A stretch of 41,096 nt of DNA, taken from an uncultured Alteromonadaceae bacterium (GTDB lineage Bacteria; Pseudomonadota; Gammaproteobacteria; Enterobacterales; Alteromonadaceae). Below, piece by piece: positions 7,827 through 17,126 of this stretch. Made by a program: the position numbers and the translations under genes. Below the pieces are notes generated by a model. It had not been told where the DNA came from and searched no databases. It saw only the letters and a program-made list of their open reading frames with translations. How positions within the stretch are numbered: the stretch's first letter is position 1; each line of letters starts with the position of its first letter. Location of the stretch: NCBI GenBank assembly GCA_913056495.1, contig CAJXMO010000031.1:1-41096 (forward strand). The letters are read 5' to 3'.

Positions 7827-8456
7827 CTATGAATCCAACAGCACATCGTTGCTTAGCTCTGTTTGGCGATTGTAATAATGCTGACGCCATTGCCAATAAG
7901 CCCAAAGTGCTAACAGGGTATAACAGGCAAAAAGAACCGCAGTCGGTATCAGTGATTTATTCAGATACACGTAGATGGACACTGCATCTATCACAATCCA
8001 GTATAGCCAGCTTTCAACCACTCGCTCCGCAATCAAATAGGTGGCGTAAATACTAAATACAGTGGTAAAAGTATCTATAGTCGCAAAATCAGCATTGGTG
8101 TAATTTTCCATAAAATAACCCAACACCAGGCTAACCAAAGTAAATAATGCGATGAGTGACAGATGATGTTTGATAGGCCAGCTCGTATAATTAACATGGT
8201 GATCTTTTTGATTCCAGCCAAATTTCCAGCTGAACCAGCCATAAATGGCCATCGCCATATAGTATACCTGCAGCAGACTATCCATCAGAAGCTGTGCTGA
8301 AAAGAAAATGGAGCAATAAACAGCGCTGGCGATAAAAGCAACCGGCCAGCACCAGATAGTCCCCTTTGCGGCCATAATCACATAAGCAATGCTGAAAACA
8401 AATGCGATAGCTTCAGGCGCTGATGTGATATACAGCTCAGCCAGAATATCACTCAT
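7827..8456 (-). CDS. pnuT: PnuC-family vitamin permease, probably thiamine-specific (PnuT)
   Basis: A 209-residue inner-membrane protein with about seven hydrophobic segments and the PnuC signature around WCWPVAFIASAVY and AMAIYGWFSWKFG. PnuC proteins pass vitamins by facilitated diffusion driven by intracellular phosphorylation. Members under TPP riboswitches are named PnuT and take thiamine. The ATG at 8456 overlaps the upstream stop as AATGAGTGA, pointing to translational coupling; the longer frame from 8474 has no better ribosome site. The kinase downstream would provide the trapping step. Confidence 0.85.
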   Translation of the reverse strand: MSDILAELYITSAPEAIAFVFSIAYVIMAAKGTIWCWPVAFIASAVYCSIFFSAQLLMDSLLQVYYMAMAIYGWFSWKFGWNQKDHHVNYTSWPIKHHLSLIALFTLVSLVLGYFMENYTNADFATIDTFTTVFSIYATYLIAERVVESWLYWIVIDAVSIYVYLNKSLIPTAVLFACYTLLALWAYWQWRQHYYNRQTELSNDVLLDS

Positions 8457-8709
8457 TGACACTAGACCTGTCACCAGCTAAAAATTTACAAACAAAAATT
8501 TGCGTGCCGGTTCGCTCAAAGGTGGTTTTTAATTCTTTATTTAAACAGGCCATCACAGCGTCATACTCGCCAAATATCTGGCTGCTCATACCGTTGGTGA
8601 CTATTTGTAAATCTGAGTAAGTTCTGATTCGTTTAATAAATTCCCATACTTCAGATTCAAAATCTTCAAACTGAAGTGGATATAAACTAATTTCAACTGA
8701 TAACTGCAT
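8449..8709 (-). CDS. YkoF-like thiamine-binding protein
   Basis: An 86-residue protein resembling the thiamine-binding YkoF/MTH1187 fold: MQLSVEISLYPL, a central helix, then TNGMSSQIFGEYDAV and a C-terminal amphipathic segment. YkoF of Bacillus binds thiamine and hydroxymethylpyrimidine; single-domain versions occur with TonB receptors and PnuT in thiamine regulons. There is no signal peptide, so it is likely cytoplasmic. AGGATTATTATG gives a clear ribosome-binding site. It overlaps pnuT by 8 nt and follows the receptor gene by 56 bp. The role (carrier, sensor or buffer) is not known. Confidence 0.7.
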   Translation of the reverse strand: MQLSVEISLYPLQFEDFESEVWEFIKRIRTYSDLQIVTNGMSSQIFGEYDAVMACLNKELKTTFERTGTQIFVCKFLAGDRSSVNE

Positions 8710-8765
8710 AATAATCCTGAAAACAAGTAACGGGCAAAGCTGCCAGCCTTGCCCGTTGATTTACA

Positions 8766-10871
8766 TTAAAACTGGTACTCGGCTGTAATACCAAATTGTT
8801 TGGGAGCTCCGAACTGAAAATAAGGCTCGGGCGCGTACGCTTTACGTGGATCATTACCATATTCACCAAAGTCAAAGCCTTGAATATAATAATCCTGATC
8901 AAACAGATTTCTTGCCCAAAGCTTAATTAGCACATCCTGAACCTGATAGTTGACACTGGTGTTGACCAAATCATAACGTTTTGACTTTAAGTTATGATCG
9001 TCCGAGAAATAGAAATTATCTTTGCCTTCGGCTTCGATATTCCACCAGATATGGTCGGTCAGAGTGATATTGAATCCCAGGTTATAGGTATAACTAGGTG
9101 ACTGTGACAGTTCTCTGCCAGGATAAGTTAAGGTATTCGTTTCATCCTGATAGGTGTCATACTCAGCTTTTAAATAGCCTAAACTTGCATAGGTTTGAAC
9201 TGAGTTAGTTATAATATAGCTTAGATCAAGTTCTACGCCTTGTGACGTACCATCGGTTGCATTTCTGATATAGGGAATAAATTGTTCAACGCGACCATCT
9301 TCACCATTAATGATAAAGTCTTTTTTAACCTGAATGTCTTTGCGCTGCATATAAAATGCCGCTAAGTTAGCCGTTAAACCCTTATTTTGGTATTTAACAC
9401 CGGTTTCATAGTTCCATAAATATTCAGGTGCATAATGACGTGCTTCATCGGGTAAAGTTCCGTCTGAATTGACGCCACCATTCATATAACCCTTATTCAC
9501 TGAGGCATACCAGAAAAGGTCATTTGAAACCTGATAGTTTAAGCTGATTTTGCCACCAAACAGATTATAGTTCGGGCTTAAATCCACCCCATTCGAGTTG
9601 AGATAATCCATCTCATGATATTCATATCTTAACCCTGTGGTTAAACTCATCTGGTCCGTTAGCTGACTGTCAAACTGCGCATAGATAGCTCGTTTTTCAT
9701 TATCAAAATCAGAATTTAAGTTGTAATCTGAATTGGCGTGAGTTCGTTTATATTCGTCCTGCTTTTTTTGCCAGTAAATACCGGTTATCCAATCTGTGGT
9801 GCCATTAAAAATACGTCCGCCAGGCTCAGATAAAAACCTAAATTCAGTGCTGTAGTTTTTCTTTTCATGGCGGTTTCTGTCTGTGGTTGAGTATTCCCAA
9901 CCTGGCGCAATACCGACATAAGTCCAGTCTTCATCAAAACCATAATCTGTATCAGTTGTTAAAAAGCTTTGGATTGATTCAAAAGACGCTTCGTCATTTA
10001 ATTTGATTGTCAGATGGCTGTTTAGCCCGGTTGATTTTTGTTTGTCCTGACCAGGTTGATCCGATAAGGTTTGACGAATATTGTCTAAACTGAATGCGTC
10101 ATAGCCGTTGTCTATATCAATATGGGTGGCATTAATATCCCAAACAACGTCCTGATTAGGTTGGAATCTGAGTTTACCGCGTAAAGTCAGCTCATCTCTG
10201 TCGTTGGTATCATGGCGGTTTAGGTAAGTATTTTCGATAAAGCCATTGCTTACGTATTGATGTGCAGATACACGAAAGCTGGTGGTATCTGTTAAGCCAT
10301 TAGAATAAGCAACACCCAATTCTTTGGTACCATAGTTTGCTATACCGGCTTTTATTCTGCCAGACGCAGTATCGGTTGGCTGGGCGCTTTGCAAATAAAT
10401 TAAACCGGCCAGGGCGTTTGCACCAAAACGAGAGCCCTGAGGGCCTCTGAAAATTTCTACCTGCTCAATATCAAATAAAGTCGCAGCACTGCCCACGGCG
10501 GTATAATCAACGCCATCAATGTACAAGCCTACCGGATAGTTTGTTGGTGAATCATATTCACTTTGAGCGCCTATCCCTCGGATTTGGAAAAAACGGGCTC
10601 TGGATGTGCCGCCTGCAAAATTTAAATTGGCTGCTGAAGATAAAATAGCCTCAAGGTGGTTAGCTGAATTTCGTTCTATTGTCTCAGCACCGATGACACT
10701 GACTGAAATCGCACTGGTTTGAATTGAGTTTTCACGAAAGTCGCCTTGTACTTTAATCACTTCAGTATCGCCGGAATCTATCGTTTGTTCCGGTTCTGCA
10801 TTGGCTGCAAAGCTATTAAAGTGAAAACAGGTTAAGAAAGCGAGAGATAAACGGGAAAGCTTATGGTTCAT
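8766..10871 (-). CDS. TonB-dependent outer-membrane receptor, probable thiamine receptor
   Basis: A 701-residue TonB-dependent receptor. There is a signal peptide (residues 1-25, cleavage near FAANA), a TonB-box-like TEVIKVQG stretch, a plug domain (SVIGAETIERN through VEIFRGPQGSRFGANALAG), and a long beta-barrel ending in aromatic EYQF, as required for outer-membrane insertion. Substrate assignment to thiamine comes from the TPP riboswitch directly upstream and from the thiamine transport and salvage genes downstream. Start 10871 is supported by AGAGAA eight bases upstream; an in-frame ATG at 10898 would place the hairpin that controls the ribosome site inside the gene. Confidence 0.85.
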   Translation of the reverse strand: MNHKLSRLSLAFLTCFHFNSFAANAEPEQTIDSGDTEVIKVQGDFRENSIQTSAISVSVIGAETIERNSANHLEAILSSAANLNFAGGTSRARFFQIRGIGAQSEYDSPTNYPVGLYIDGVDYTAVGSAATLFDIEQVEIFRGPQGSRFGANALAGLIYLQSAQPTDTASGRIKAGIANYGTKELGVAYSNGLTDTTSFRVSAHQYVSNGFIENTYLNRHDTNDRDELTLRGKLRFQPNQDVVWDINATHIDIDNGYDAFSLDNIRQTLSDQPGQDKQKSTGLNSHLTIKLNDEASFESIQSFLTTDTDYGFDEDWTYVGIAPGWEYSTTDRNRHEKKNYSTEFRFLSEPGGRIFNGTTDWITGIYWQKKQDEYKRTHANSDYNLNSDFDNEKRAIYAQFDSQLTDQMSLTTGLRYEYHEMDYLNSNGVDLSPNYNLFGGKISLNYQVSNDLFWYASVNKGYMNGGVNSDGTLPDEARHYAPEYLWNYETGVKYQNKGLTANLAAFYMQRKDIQVKKDFIINGEDGRVEQFIPYIRNATDGTSQGVELDLSYIITNSVQTYASLGYLKAEYDTYQDETNTLTYPGRELSQSPSYTYNLGFNITLTDHIWWNIEAEGKDNFYFSDDHNLKSKRYDLVNTSVNYQVQDVLIKLWARNLFDQDYYIQGFDFGEYGNDPRKAYAPEPYFQFGAPKQFGITAEYQF

Positions 10872-10873
10872 TA

Positions 10874-10911
10874 GGTTCTCTGTATTGTTGAAATTCAAGA
10901 ACGCAGAGATG
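10874..10911 (-). promoter_or_regulatory. Hairpin that may mask the ribosome-binding site of the receptor gene
   Basis: On the minus strand TCTCTG (complement of 10904-10909) can pair with CAGAGA (complement of 10877-10882), which covers the AGAGAA ribosome site of the gene at 10871. It lies just 3' of the TPP aptamer, so it is a candidate expression platform acting on translation. This is inferred from pairing only. Confidence 0.5.
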
Positions 10912-10923
10912 TGTACCTTTTTT

Positions 10924-11035
10924 CATGGACCATCCCTACGCCAGCATTACCTGAACAGGTACAATGGGTTTGCTGTAATGCATCTCAGTCCATCTATAAA
11001 AGGTTTTAACCCTATTTATTAATGAACACCCCATG
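10924..11035 (-). promoter_or_regulatory. TPP riboswitch (THI element) for thiamine salvage operon
   Basis: Reading the minus strand, the conserved aptamer parts occur in order: GGGGTG, then CTGAGATGC, ACCTG, and AATGCTGGCGTAGGGA. The P1 stem is CATGG (complement of 11031-11035) with CCATG (complement of 10924-10928). The element has an extended P3 arm of about 50 nt between GGGGTG and CTGAGA, longer than in E. coli. It ends 53 nt before the receptor start codon. TPP binding would reduce expression of receptor, binding protein, permease and kinase. Confidence 0.95.
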
Positions 11036-11167
11036 GTTGCTGCGGATTCTAACAATTTTGAGCAGGCGAGTCGACCTTAATTAACCTCAGCTGCGGTTAT
11101 TTAAAGTTGAATGGGTGCAAGCCCTTCTCCGGCTGAATAAGCAGCCAGGCTCGTCAAAGACTGCTTT
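11036..11167. other. Intergenic segment with two small hairpins
   Basis: Between the kinase stop and the riboswitch. GGGTGCAAGCCC at about 11114-11125 and GGCTG...CAGCC at about 11132-11147 can fold on either strand. There is no T tract, no open frame and no recognised RNA family. The promoter for the riboswitch operon must lie here or at the kinase 3' end, but I see no convincing boxes. Confidence 0.4.
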
Positions 11168-14100
11168 TTAACTGTCTTGTGTAAATGCTTCAAGCTGGCT
11201 TTTTTGGCAGATAATAATCAGCTCGTTGATTAAATCAATTGCGCTGTCGTGATCATAATGATCTATATTTTCAAGTAGTTGTTTGTACTCTTTTTGAGCA
11301 TCCAGTTTCGTCAGCTGTTTTAATTCAGTCAGCTTATCCGGGTCGATAAACTCATCGTTCTCTAAACTGTTTTTTATCTGTAAAAGTGAGCTAATTAATT
11401 GCTCAATATTGATTTCGGGTTCTGCTGTGTCTTCCGGCACTGACCCTTCAATGATCTGCTCTATCTGTTTTAATGTTTCGCCTAAAATCCAACTAAATTG
11501 GTTAATCCAGTAGTCTGTTGCTTCTCTGTCATTTAAAGCGATATTGGTTTCAAGCAATTTGCAGGTTAAATGCAGCTTTTCCAGCCCTAGGTTGCCGGAG
11601 ACCCCTTTAATTGAATGGGCCAGTTTCTGAATTTGTTCAAGCTCTCCCTGAACAAAAAGATTTTGCATTAGATGGTCACTGGCACGAAAATCTTTAATAA
11701 ATTTTTGTTGTAGGCGGGTAATTAAAGACTGATTACCTGATACCTGACTGAGTGCGTAATTAGCATTGACGTAAGATGCGTTTAATAAATCCTGATTGAT
11801 TTCTGCGTTATGCTGTTCTGGCTCAGCAGCAACCTCGGTATATTCAGTTTCAATTAGCTTGTTTACATTAATTTCTTTGCCCAGCCAGGTCGCCAGAGTT
11901 GTTAACATAGCCTGTTCGTCAATGGGCTTTGAAAGATGGTCATTCATGCCGGTTTCAATGCACTTTTCAATATCGTGCGGCATCACATTCGCTGTCATCG
12001 CAATAATTGGCAGGTTTTTATATGCTGGGTTATCTCTTATCGCTGCGGTTGCCTGATATCCATCCATTTCCGGCATTTGAACATCCATTAAAATCAGATC
12101 AAATTGATTGTCTGATAGTAGCTCAATTGCGGCTTTACCATGCTCTGCGATAGTTACGTCAAAGCCATGGTGTTCCAGCATAGCTCGAGCCACTTCCTGA
12201 TTAATCTCATTATCTTCAACAACCAAAATATGTAAGCCTCTGAATATATCTTTACTGGCAATTGGCTCAGGTTGGATTTGGTTTGCATCCTCTAGTCTGG
12301 CTTGCTCGCTCGGATGTTTTAGCAATTTAAATAAATCCCAGATATGCAATGGTCTCTCTATATATTTAATATTGCCGCTATCTTGCTCATGGCGCATTTG
12401 TTCATGGGCTTGCTGAATAACAATTTGTGCCTGTTTACAGTTGTCATGGTTAACGAGTTTTTCAACCTGATCAAAATTATCTATGCAGAGTGAATTAATA
12501 ATAATCAGCGGGATAGGCTCGTTTGTTTGTGTAGCCGCAAAATCAGAGGCTTGATCTATGGTTTTAAAGCATTGACTGGTATACGAAAAAGTGATCAGAT
12601 TGTCTGTTAATAGGGTTTGCAATCTTGGATTGTTTTCAACAATCAATACCGGACTGGCATTATCTATCAGCTTTTCTGCATAAAAAACAGGCTGAGGAAT
12701 GTTATTCAGACTGAAAGGCAGCTCAAAAGTAAAAACAGAGCCATGGTGTTTTTCGCTACTGACTCGAATATCGCCTTTCATTAACTGGCATAGCTGGCGG
12801 CAAATGGTTAAGCCTAGTCCGGTACCGCCGTATTTACGTGACGTTGAGTTGTCTGCCTGATTAAACGACTGAAACAGATTATCAATTTGGCTCTGACTGA
12901 GGCCAATTCCAGTATCCTTTACTTCAAACTGAATTTGCGCAGTGAGGTCACTGGCTGTTTTTAAACTGATTTTTAATTCAATCTGGCCGGATTCAGTAAA
13001 TTTGATAGCGTTACTGATTAAATTGATCAGGATTTGATTAAGTCTGTGCGGATCACCTATCAGAGAGAAGGGCACATTAGGTTCAACATCGACTATATAT
13101 TCTAAACCTTTATGCTGAGCCTTGTGGGCAAACATGACGCTAATGTTACTTATGATATCCGTCAGATTAAAATGAATCTTCTCAAGTTTGAGTTTGCCGG
13201 CTTCAATTTTGGAAAAGTCCAGAATGTCATTGATTATGTTCAGCAGGTTGTGCGATGCAGTATCAATATTTTTTAACTGCCTTTGCTGATCAGTCGATAG
13301 TTCACTTTTACCCAGAATATTGGTTAAACCGATAATTGCGCTGATGGGCGTTCTGATTTCATGGCTCATATTGGCGAGGAAATCCCCTTTAATCTGACTG
13401 GCTTGCTCTGCTTTTTCTTTTGCTTCAGTCAGCGCATGATTGGTTTGCTCAAGCTGCTTGGTTCTTTCTTCCACTCTTTGCTCAAGATGTTCGTTGAGTT
13501 GTCTTAATTTATTTTCCGCGAGTTTTCTTTTGGTCACGTCTGTGTTGGAGCCAATTATTCTCTGTGGAGCGCCATTGCTGTCGCGTGAAACCACTTTAGC
13601 TCGACTTAATATCCAAATATACGCTGAGTTTTTATGTTTAAGACGAAACTCTTCAATCAGTTCATTTTTATCCTGTTCCTGCACCAAATTCATTGTGGCT
13701 GTTAATTTGTCCTGATCATCAGGGTGAACGAGTTCGCTCAGAGCTCTCATGTCTGAGCTGATCTCATCACGCTGGTAACCCATCATTTCAAGCCATCTCG
13801 GACTCAGGTAGATTTTATTGGTTTTTATATCCCAGTCCCACATGCCGTCGTTGGTCGCTTCCTGTGCATAGGCAAGTCGCTGCAGACTCTTTGCTAAATT
13901 TTGCTGGGTATTTTTTAAATCAGTGATGTCGTTTATGCAGCCCAAAATAATATCCGGTGCATTCTGGAATTTTTCGAGACGTATATAAAGATACTTTTGC
14001 TGATTGTTTTTGGTCAGGTAACGGCAATCAAATAACTCAGTTGCCTGACTGCTTTCAGGAGATAGCAGGTTATTCAGCGCATCCGTTGCTATATTTGCAT

Positions 14101-15280
14101 AACTGGTTTCGAGTCGTTCAAATAAATCTGTAATTTTTGGCTGATGATCTAGCTCTAATATGTCTAATAGGGCTTGAGAACATTCCAGTTTTAAACTGCC
14201 ACAATGCAACTCAAAGGTACCAATTTGCGCTATATTTTGTGCTCTATCTATTTGCTGCTGCTGGATATTCAGCCGGTTTCGTTTTCGTACCAGCCTTTTT
14301 GAAATCAGATACAGTGCTCTGTGAAATACAGATACTCTGTTACGGGACTGAGTTTTTTGAGCTTTAAAGGCAGCCTGCCAGCGAGACACATCGGCTCTGG
14401 ATAAATCGATAGCGAGCCGGGTAACCTTATTATAATTTAATAATGATTTGATTTGGCTGATAATCAGGATTAAGCAAGCCATTGCCAGCACACTAATGGC
14501 GGCAAGATACAAGGTATTATTAGTTGTTCGATTATTGGAGAGTAAACCATCAGCACTTAAGCTTGCCGTTCCGGCAGAAATGAAAACTTCTGATGGATTA
14601 AATGCCAGTTGCCAGTTTGGCAGATTCAGTTGATTTTTTACTTGAGGTGTAAAGGCCGGTACGGTTTGGCTCAGTCGTGTTGTGATGTCTTTATTTTGCT
14701 CATTTAATATTGGAAAAATAATCTTGTTTTGCAGATCTGACAGATAAATGCCTTTACCTAGCTCAGATTCGAGAAAATGCGCTTTCAATTCAAGTCCGTA
14801 TCGAACCGACTGGTAAGGCTGGCCGATCAATAAAAGATGCGCTCCTAACCGGGTAGCCGAACCTGCGTTTTTGATGGCTTGAAGGTGTTCAACTGAGGCG
14901 CTTTGAGTCGGCTGCATTGAACTTTTTACAGAATTATCCGGGCTAATCTGATACAGATTAACAAAATTATTGTCATATTGACTGCGAAAAAGCTCAGTTA
15001 TCACTTGAAAATGGTTAAATGAATCTTCATTGTTAGAAGCGTTAGTTGTTATCTGAGCGCCGGTAATTTTTGGCCATTCAGACAGGGTATTAATCGTTTG
15101 GCTTAGCCGATTAGAAATTTGTATCTGTTTATTATGCAGTAAGGATTCCAGAGACAGATTAGGTGTAGCCGGTTTGAGCGTATTTTGGTTAAAGACGAAA
15201 GGTGTAAGGGCGGCAGCTGTGAGTAGGCTAGCGACTATGACTATTTTGGATAATGCCTTCCATTTCAAACCGGGTAACAT
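11168..15280 (-). CDS. Hybrid sensor histidine kinase with PAS, receiver and HPt domains
   Basis: A 1370-residue membrane kinase. Order: TM near 13-30, a periplasmic sensor region to about 260, TM near 262-282, a short coiled coil, a degenerate PAS (about 350-460), a PAS/PAC (about 470-595, WDWDIKTNKIYLSP), a coiled coil, HisKA with FLANMSHEIRTP (phospho-acceptor His640), HATPase with NLISNAIKFTESG, DTGIGL and GGTGLGL, a first receiver-like domain (VLIVENNPRL, with no clear acceptor Asp), a full receiver (LVVEDNEINQEV, Asp1066 in LMDVQMPEMDGY, KPIDE), and HPt with AHSIKGVSG (His1222). All phosphorelay sites His-Asp-His are present. No cognate regulator gene is adjacent, so the output is unknown. 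The periplasmic domain is not a family I recognise. Confidence 0.92.
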   Translation of the reverse strand: MLPGLKWKALSKIVIVASLLTAAALTPFVFNQNTLKPATPNLSLESLLHNKQIQISNRLSQTINTLSEWPKITGAQITTNASNNEDSFNHFQVITELFRSQYDNNFVNLYQISPDNSVKSSMQPTQSASVEHLQAIKNAGSATRLGAHLLLIGQPYQSVRYGLELKAHFLESELGKGIYLSDLQNKIIFPILNEQNKDITTRLSQTVPAFTPQVKNQLNLPNWQLAFNPSEVFISAGTASLSADGLLSNNRTTNNTLYLAAISVLAMACLILIISQIKSLLNYNKVTRLAIDLSRADVSRWQAAFKAQKTQSRNRVSVFHRALYLISKRLVRKRNRLNIQQQQIDRAQNIAQIGTFELHCGSLKLECSQALLDILELDHQPKITDLFERLETSYANIATDALNNLLSPESSQATELFDCRYLTKNNQQKYLYIRLEKFQNAPDIILGCINDITDLKNTQQNLAKSLQRLAYAQEATNDGMWDWDIKTNKIYLSPRWLEMMGYQRDEISSDMRALSELVHPDDQDKLTATMNLVQEQDKNELIEEFRLKHKNSAYIWILSRAKVVSRDSNGAPQRIIGSNTDVTKRKLAENKLRQLNEHLEQRVEERTKQLEQTNHALTEAKEKAEQASQIKGDFLANMSHEIRTPISAIIGLTNILGKSELSTDQQRQLKNIDTASHNLLNIINDILDFSKIEAGKLKLEKIHFNLTDIISNISVMFAHKAQHKGLEYIVDVEPNVPFSLIGDPHRLNQILINLISNAIKFTESGQIELKISLKTASDLTAQIQFEVKDTGIGLSQSQIDNLFQSFNQADNSTSRKYGGTGLGLTICRQLCQLMKGDIRVSSEKHHGSVFTFELPFSLNNIPQPVFYAEKLIDNASPVLIVENNPRLQTLLTDNLITFSYTSQCFKTIDQASDFAATQTNEPIPLIIINSLCIDNFDQVEKLVNHDNCKQAQIVIQQAHEQMRHEQDSGNIKYIERPLHIWDLFKLLKHPSEQARLEDANQIQPEPIASKDIFRGLHILVVEDNEINQEVARAMLEHHGFDVTIAEHGKAAIELLSDNQFDLILMDVQMPEMDGYQATAAIRDNPAYKNLPIIAMTANVMPHDIEKCIETGMNDHLSKPIDEQAMLTTLATWLGKEINVNKLIETEYTEVAAEPEQHNAEINQDLLNASYVNANYALSQVSGNQSLITRLQQKFIKDFRASDHLMQNLFVQGELEQIQKLAHSIKGVSGNLGLEKLHLTCKLLETNIALNDREATDYWINQFSWILGETLKQIEQIIEGSVPEDTAEPEINIEQLISSLLQIKNSLENDEFIDPDKLTELKQLTKLDAQKEYKQLLENIDHYDHDSAIDLINELIIICQKSQLEAFTQDS

Positions 15281-15537
15281 CTTAAAATGATTCCTTTTTG
15301 TTCAAACTGAAACAGTAACGTTGTCTGTCAATTGAGTATAACCTCAAATCGACATAAAATACGAATTATAGTCAAACTGGCCTGACACCCAAGCTAATTG
15401 AATATATAACAGCGAGAAATTAACTAATTTTGTTAATCCGCGTGCAAACAGGTTACTTATTAATGAAACTTAATTTGCAATTTAAATGAATAACTGCTGG
15501 TCATTAAAACTGAGCGGACCCATAAGGAAACTTCTAG

Positions 15538-17121
15538 GTGAATGTAGATAATAACCTGTTTAATTTTTTAAAAAGCCAGCCAACTTCCTATTTCTCGCAA
15601 TTTAATCGCGGTATTGAAAAAGAAGCCTTACGAATTCAGTCATCGGGCAAATTAGCGGATACGCCACATCCGGCTGGGTTAGGCTCAGCCTTAACTCATG
15701 ATTTTATTACGACAGATTATGCCGAGAGCCTGTTAGAGTTTATTACGCCGGTGGAGCAGGACGTTGATAAGAGTATTAATCAGCTATTGGATTTGCATAA
15801 GTACGCTTATCTGAAACAAGGCGAAGAGTTGCTATGGCCGATGAGCATGCCCTGTTTTGTCGGCTGTGAAGCGGATATAAAAATAGCCCAGTATGGTCAG
15901 TCCAATGTTGGCCAAATGAAAACTTTATACCGCCAGGGTTTAAAAAATCGTTACGGTAGTTATATGCAAGCCATATCCGGCGTGCATTTTAACTTTTCAT
16001 TTCCTGACAGTTTTTGGCAAGCCTGGGCAGACAGCCAGCAACTGGAATTTAATCAGGATACTATATCAGCCGGTTATCTGGCGGTACTCCGTAATTTAAA
16101 ACGCAATCTCTGGCTTTTAGCTTACCTGTTTGGGGCGTCACCTGCTTTGTGCTCGTCTTTTTTAAATGGCAAACAAACGCGATACCCCATGCAGAAAGTA
16201 GGCAAAGGCACTTTGTATTTACCTTATGCAACCGCGCTTAGACTAAGTGATTTGGGGTATACCAATAAGGCTCAGGCCGCTCTTAACATTCGTTATAATC
16301 ACCTGGATGAGTATATTGCCGGTTTAAGGTGTGCTATTAGAATGCACTCGGCAGAGTTTGCGCATATACCGGCCGGTGAGCAAGGCGACTATCAGCAGTT
16401 AAACCAGAACGTTTTGCAAATTGAAAATGAATATTATTCTCCAGTGCGCCCTAAACGAGTTGCCCGCTCTGGTGAAAAGCCAACCGATGCACTAGACAGA
16501 GCCGGTATTCAGTATATTGAACTTCGCGCCTTGGATATTGACCCTTATAGCCCGGCTGGTGTGAGCGCTGAACAGGTAAGATTTTTAGATTTATTAATAA
16601 CCTGGTGTGCGTTAACCGAATCTCCTGAAATTCATGCAGACGATGAGTTTGCTATTGGAGCGAATCTGCAGCAGGTTATCTTATACGGTCGTAAACCTGG
16701 ATTAATGCTGGATCGGGAACATCAGAAAATTTCGTTAAAAGACTGGGCACATTCAATCTTATCCAGCCTGTCAGAGTTAGCGAAAATATTTGATGGTGAG
16801 CAAAAAGAAGGGCTTTATCAGCAGGCGCTTGCTATTCAGATGGCGAAAGTAGATGATCCTGATTTAACGCCATCAGCCAAAATCATCAAGCATTTACTTG
16901 AACAAAATATTGATAACGGTACTTTGGGCATGCAACTGGCCGAGCAGTACAGACAGGCTAGTTTTGAGCGTAGTTTTAATGAATTTAACTTAAATCAGTT
17001 AGATGCTGAAAGCCAACAGAGTATTGAACGCCAGTTGTCAATTGAACAGAGCGATGAAACCAGCTTTGCTGAGTATTTAACACAGTATTTTGCCTACACA
17101 GGACCTTGCAATAAAGCTTGA
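15538..17121 (+). CDS. gshA: Glutamate-cysteine ligase (first step of glutathione synthesis)
   Basis: Joins glutamate and cysteine with ATP to make gamma-glutamylcysteine in the cytoplasm. The 527-residue protein is of the proteobacterial GshA class (E. coli 518 aa). Matching segments are FNRGIEKEALRIQ near the N-terminus, TTDYAESLLEFITP, MQAISGVHFNFSFPDSFW, GKQTRYPMQKVGKGTLYLPYATALR, YYSPVRPKRV and IQYIELRALDIDP. The start codon is GTG at 15538 with AAGGAAA upstream at 15521-15527. The next gene starts five bases after its stop, suggesting an operon with the lipoprotein. Confidence 0.96.
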   Translation: MNVDNNLFNFLKSQPTSYFSQFNRGIEKEALRIQSSGKLADTPHPAGLGSALTHDFITTDYAESLLEFITPVEQDVDKSINQLLDLHKYAYLKQGEELLWPMSMPCFVGCEADIKIAQYGQSNVGQMKTLYRQGLKNRYGSYMQAISGVHFNFSFPDSFWQAWADSQQLEFNQDTISAGYLAVLRNLKRNLWLLAYLFGASPALCSSFLNGKQTRYPMQKVGKGTLYLPYATALRLSDLGYTNKAQAALNIRYNHLDEYIAGLRCAIRMHSAEFAHIPAGEQGDYQQLNQNVLQIENEYYSPVRPKRVARSGEKPTDALDRAGIQYIELRALDIDPYSPAGVSAEQVRFLDLLITWCALTESPEIHADDEFAIGANLQQVILYGRKPGLMLDREHQKISLKDWAHSILSSLSELAKIFDGEQKEGLYQQALAIQMAKVDDPDLTPSAKIIKHLLEQNIDNGTLGMQLAEQYRQASFERSFNEFNLNQLDAESQQSIERQLSIEQSDETSFAEYLTQYFAYTGPCNKA

Positions 17122-17126
17122 AGTAT

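Noticed and set aside
11085..11165. Resemblance to a c-di-GMP-I riboswitch (GGGTGCAAGCCC then CAGCCAGG)
   Set aside because: The GCAAACC/GAAA tetraloop parts are missing, and on the matching strand no gene lies downstream. Treated as unassigned hairpins.
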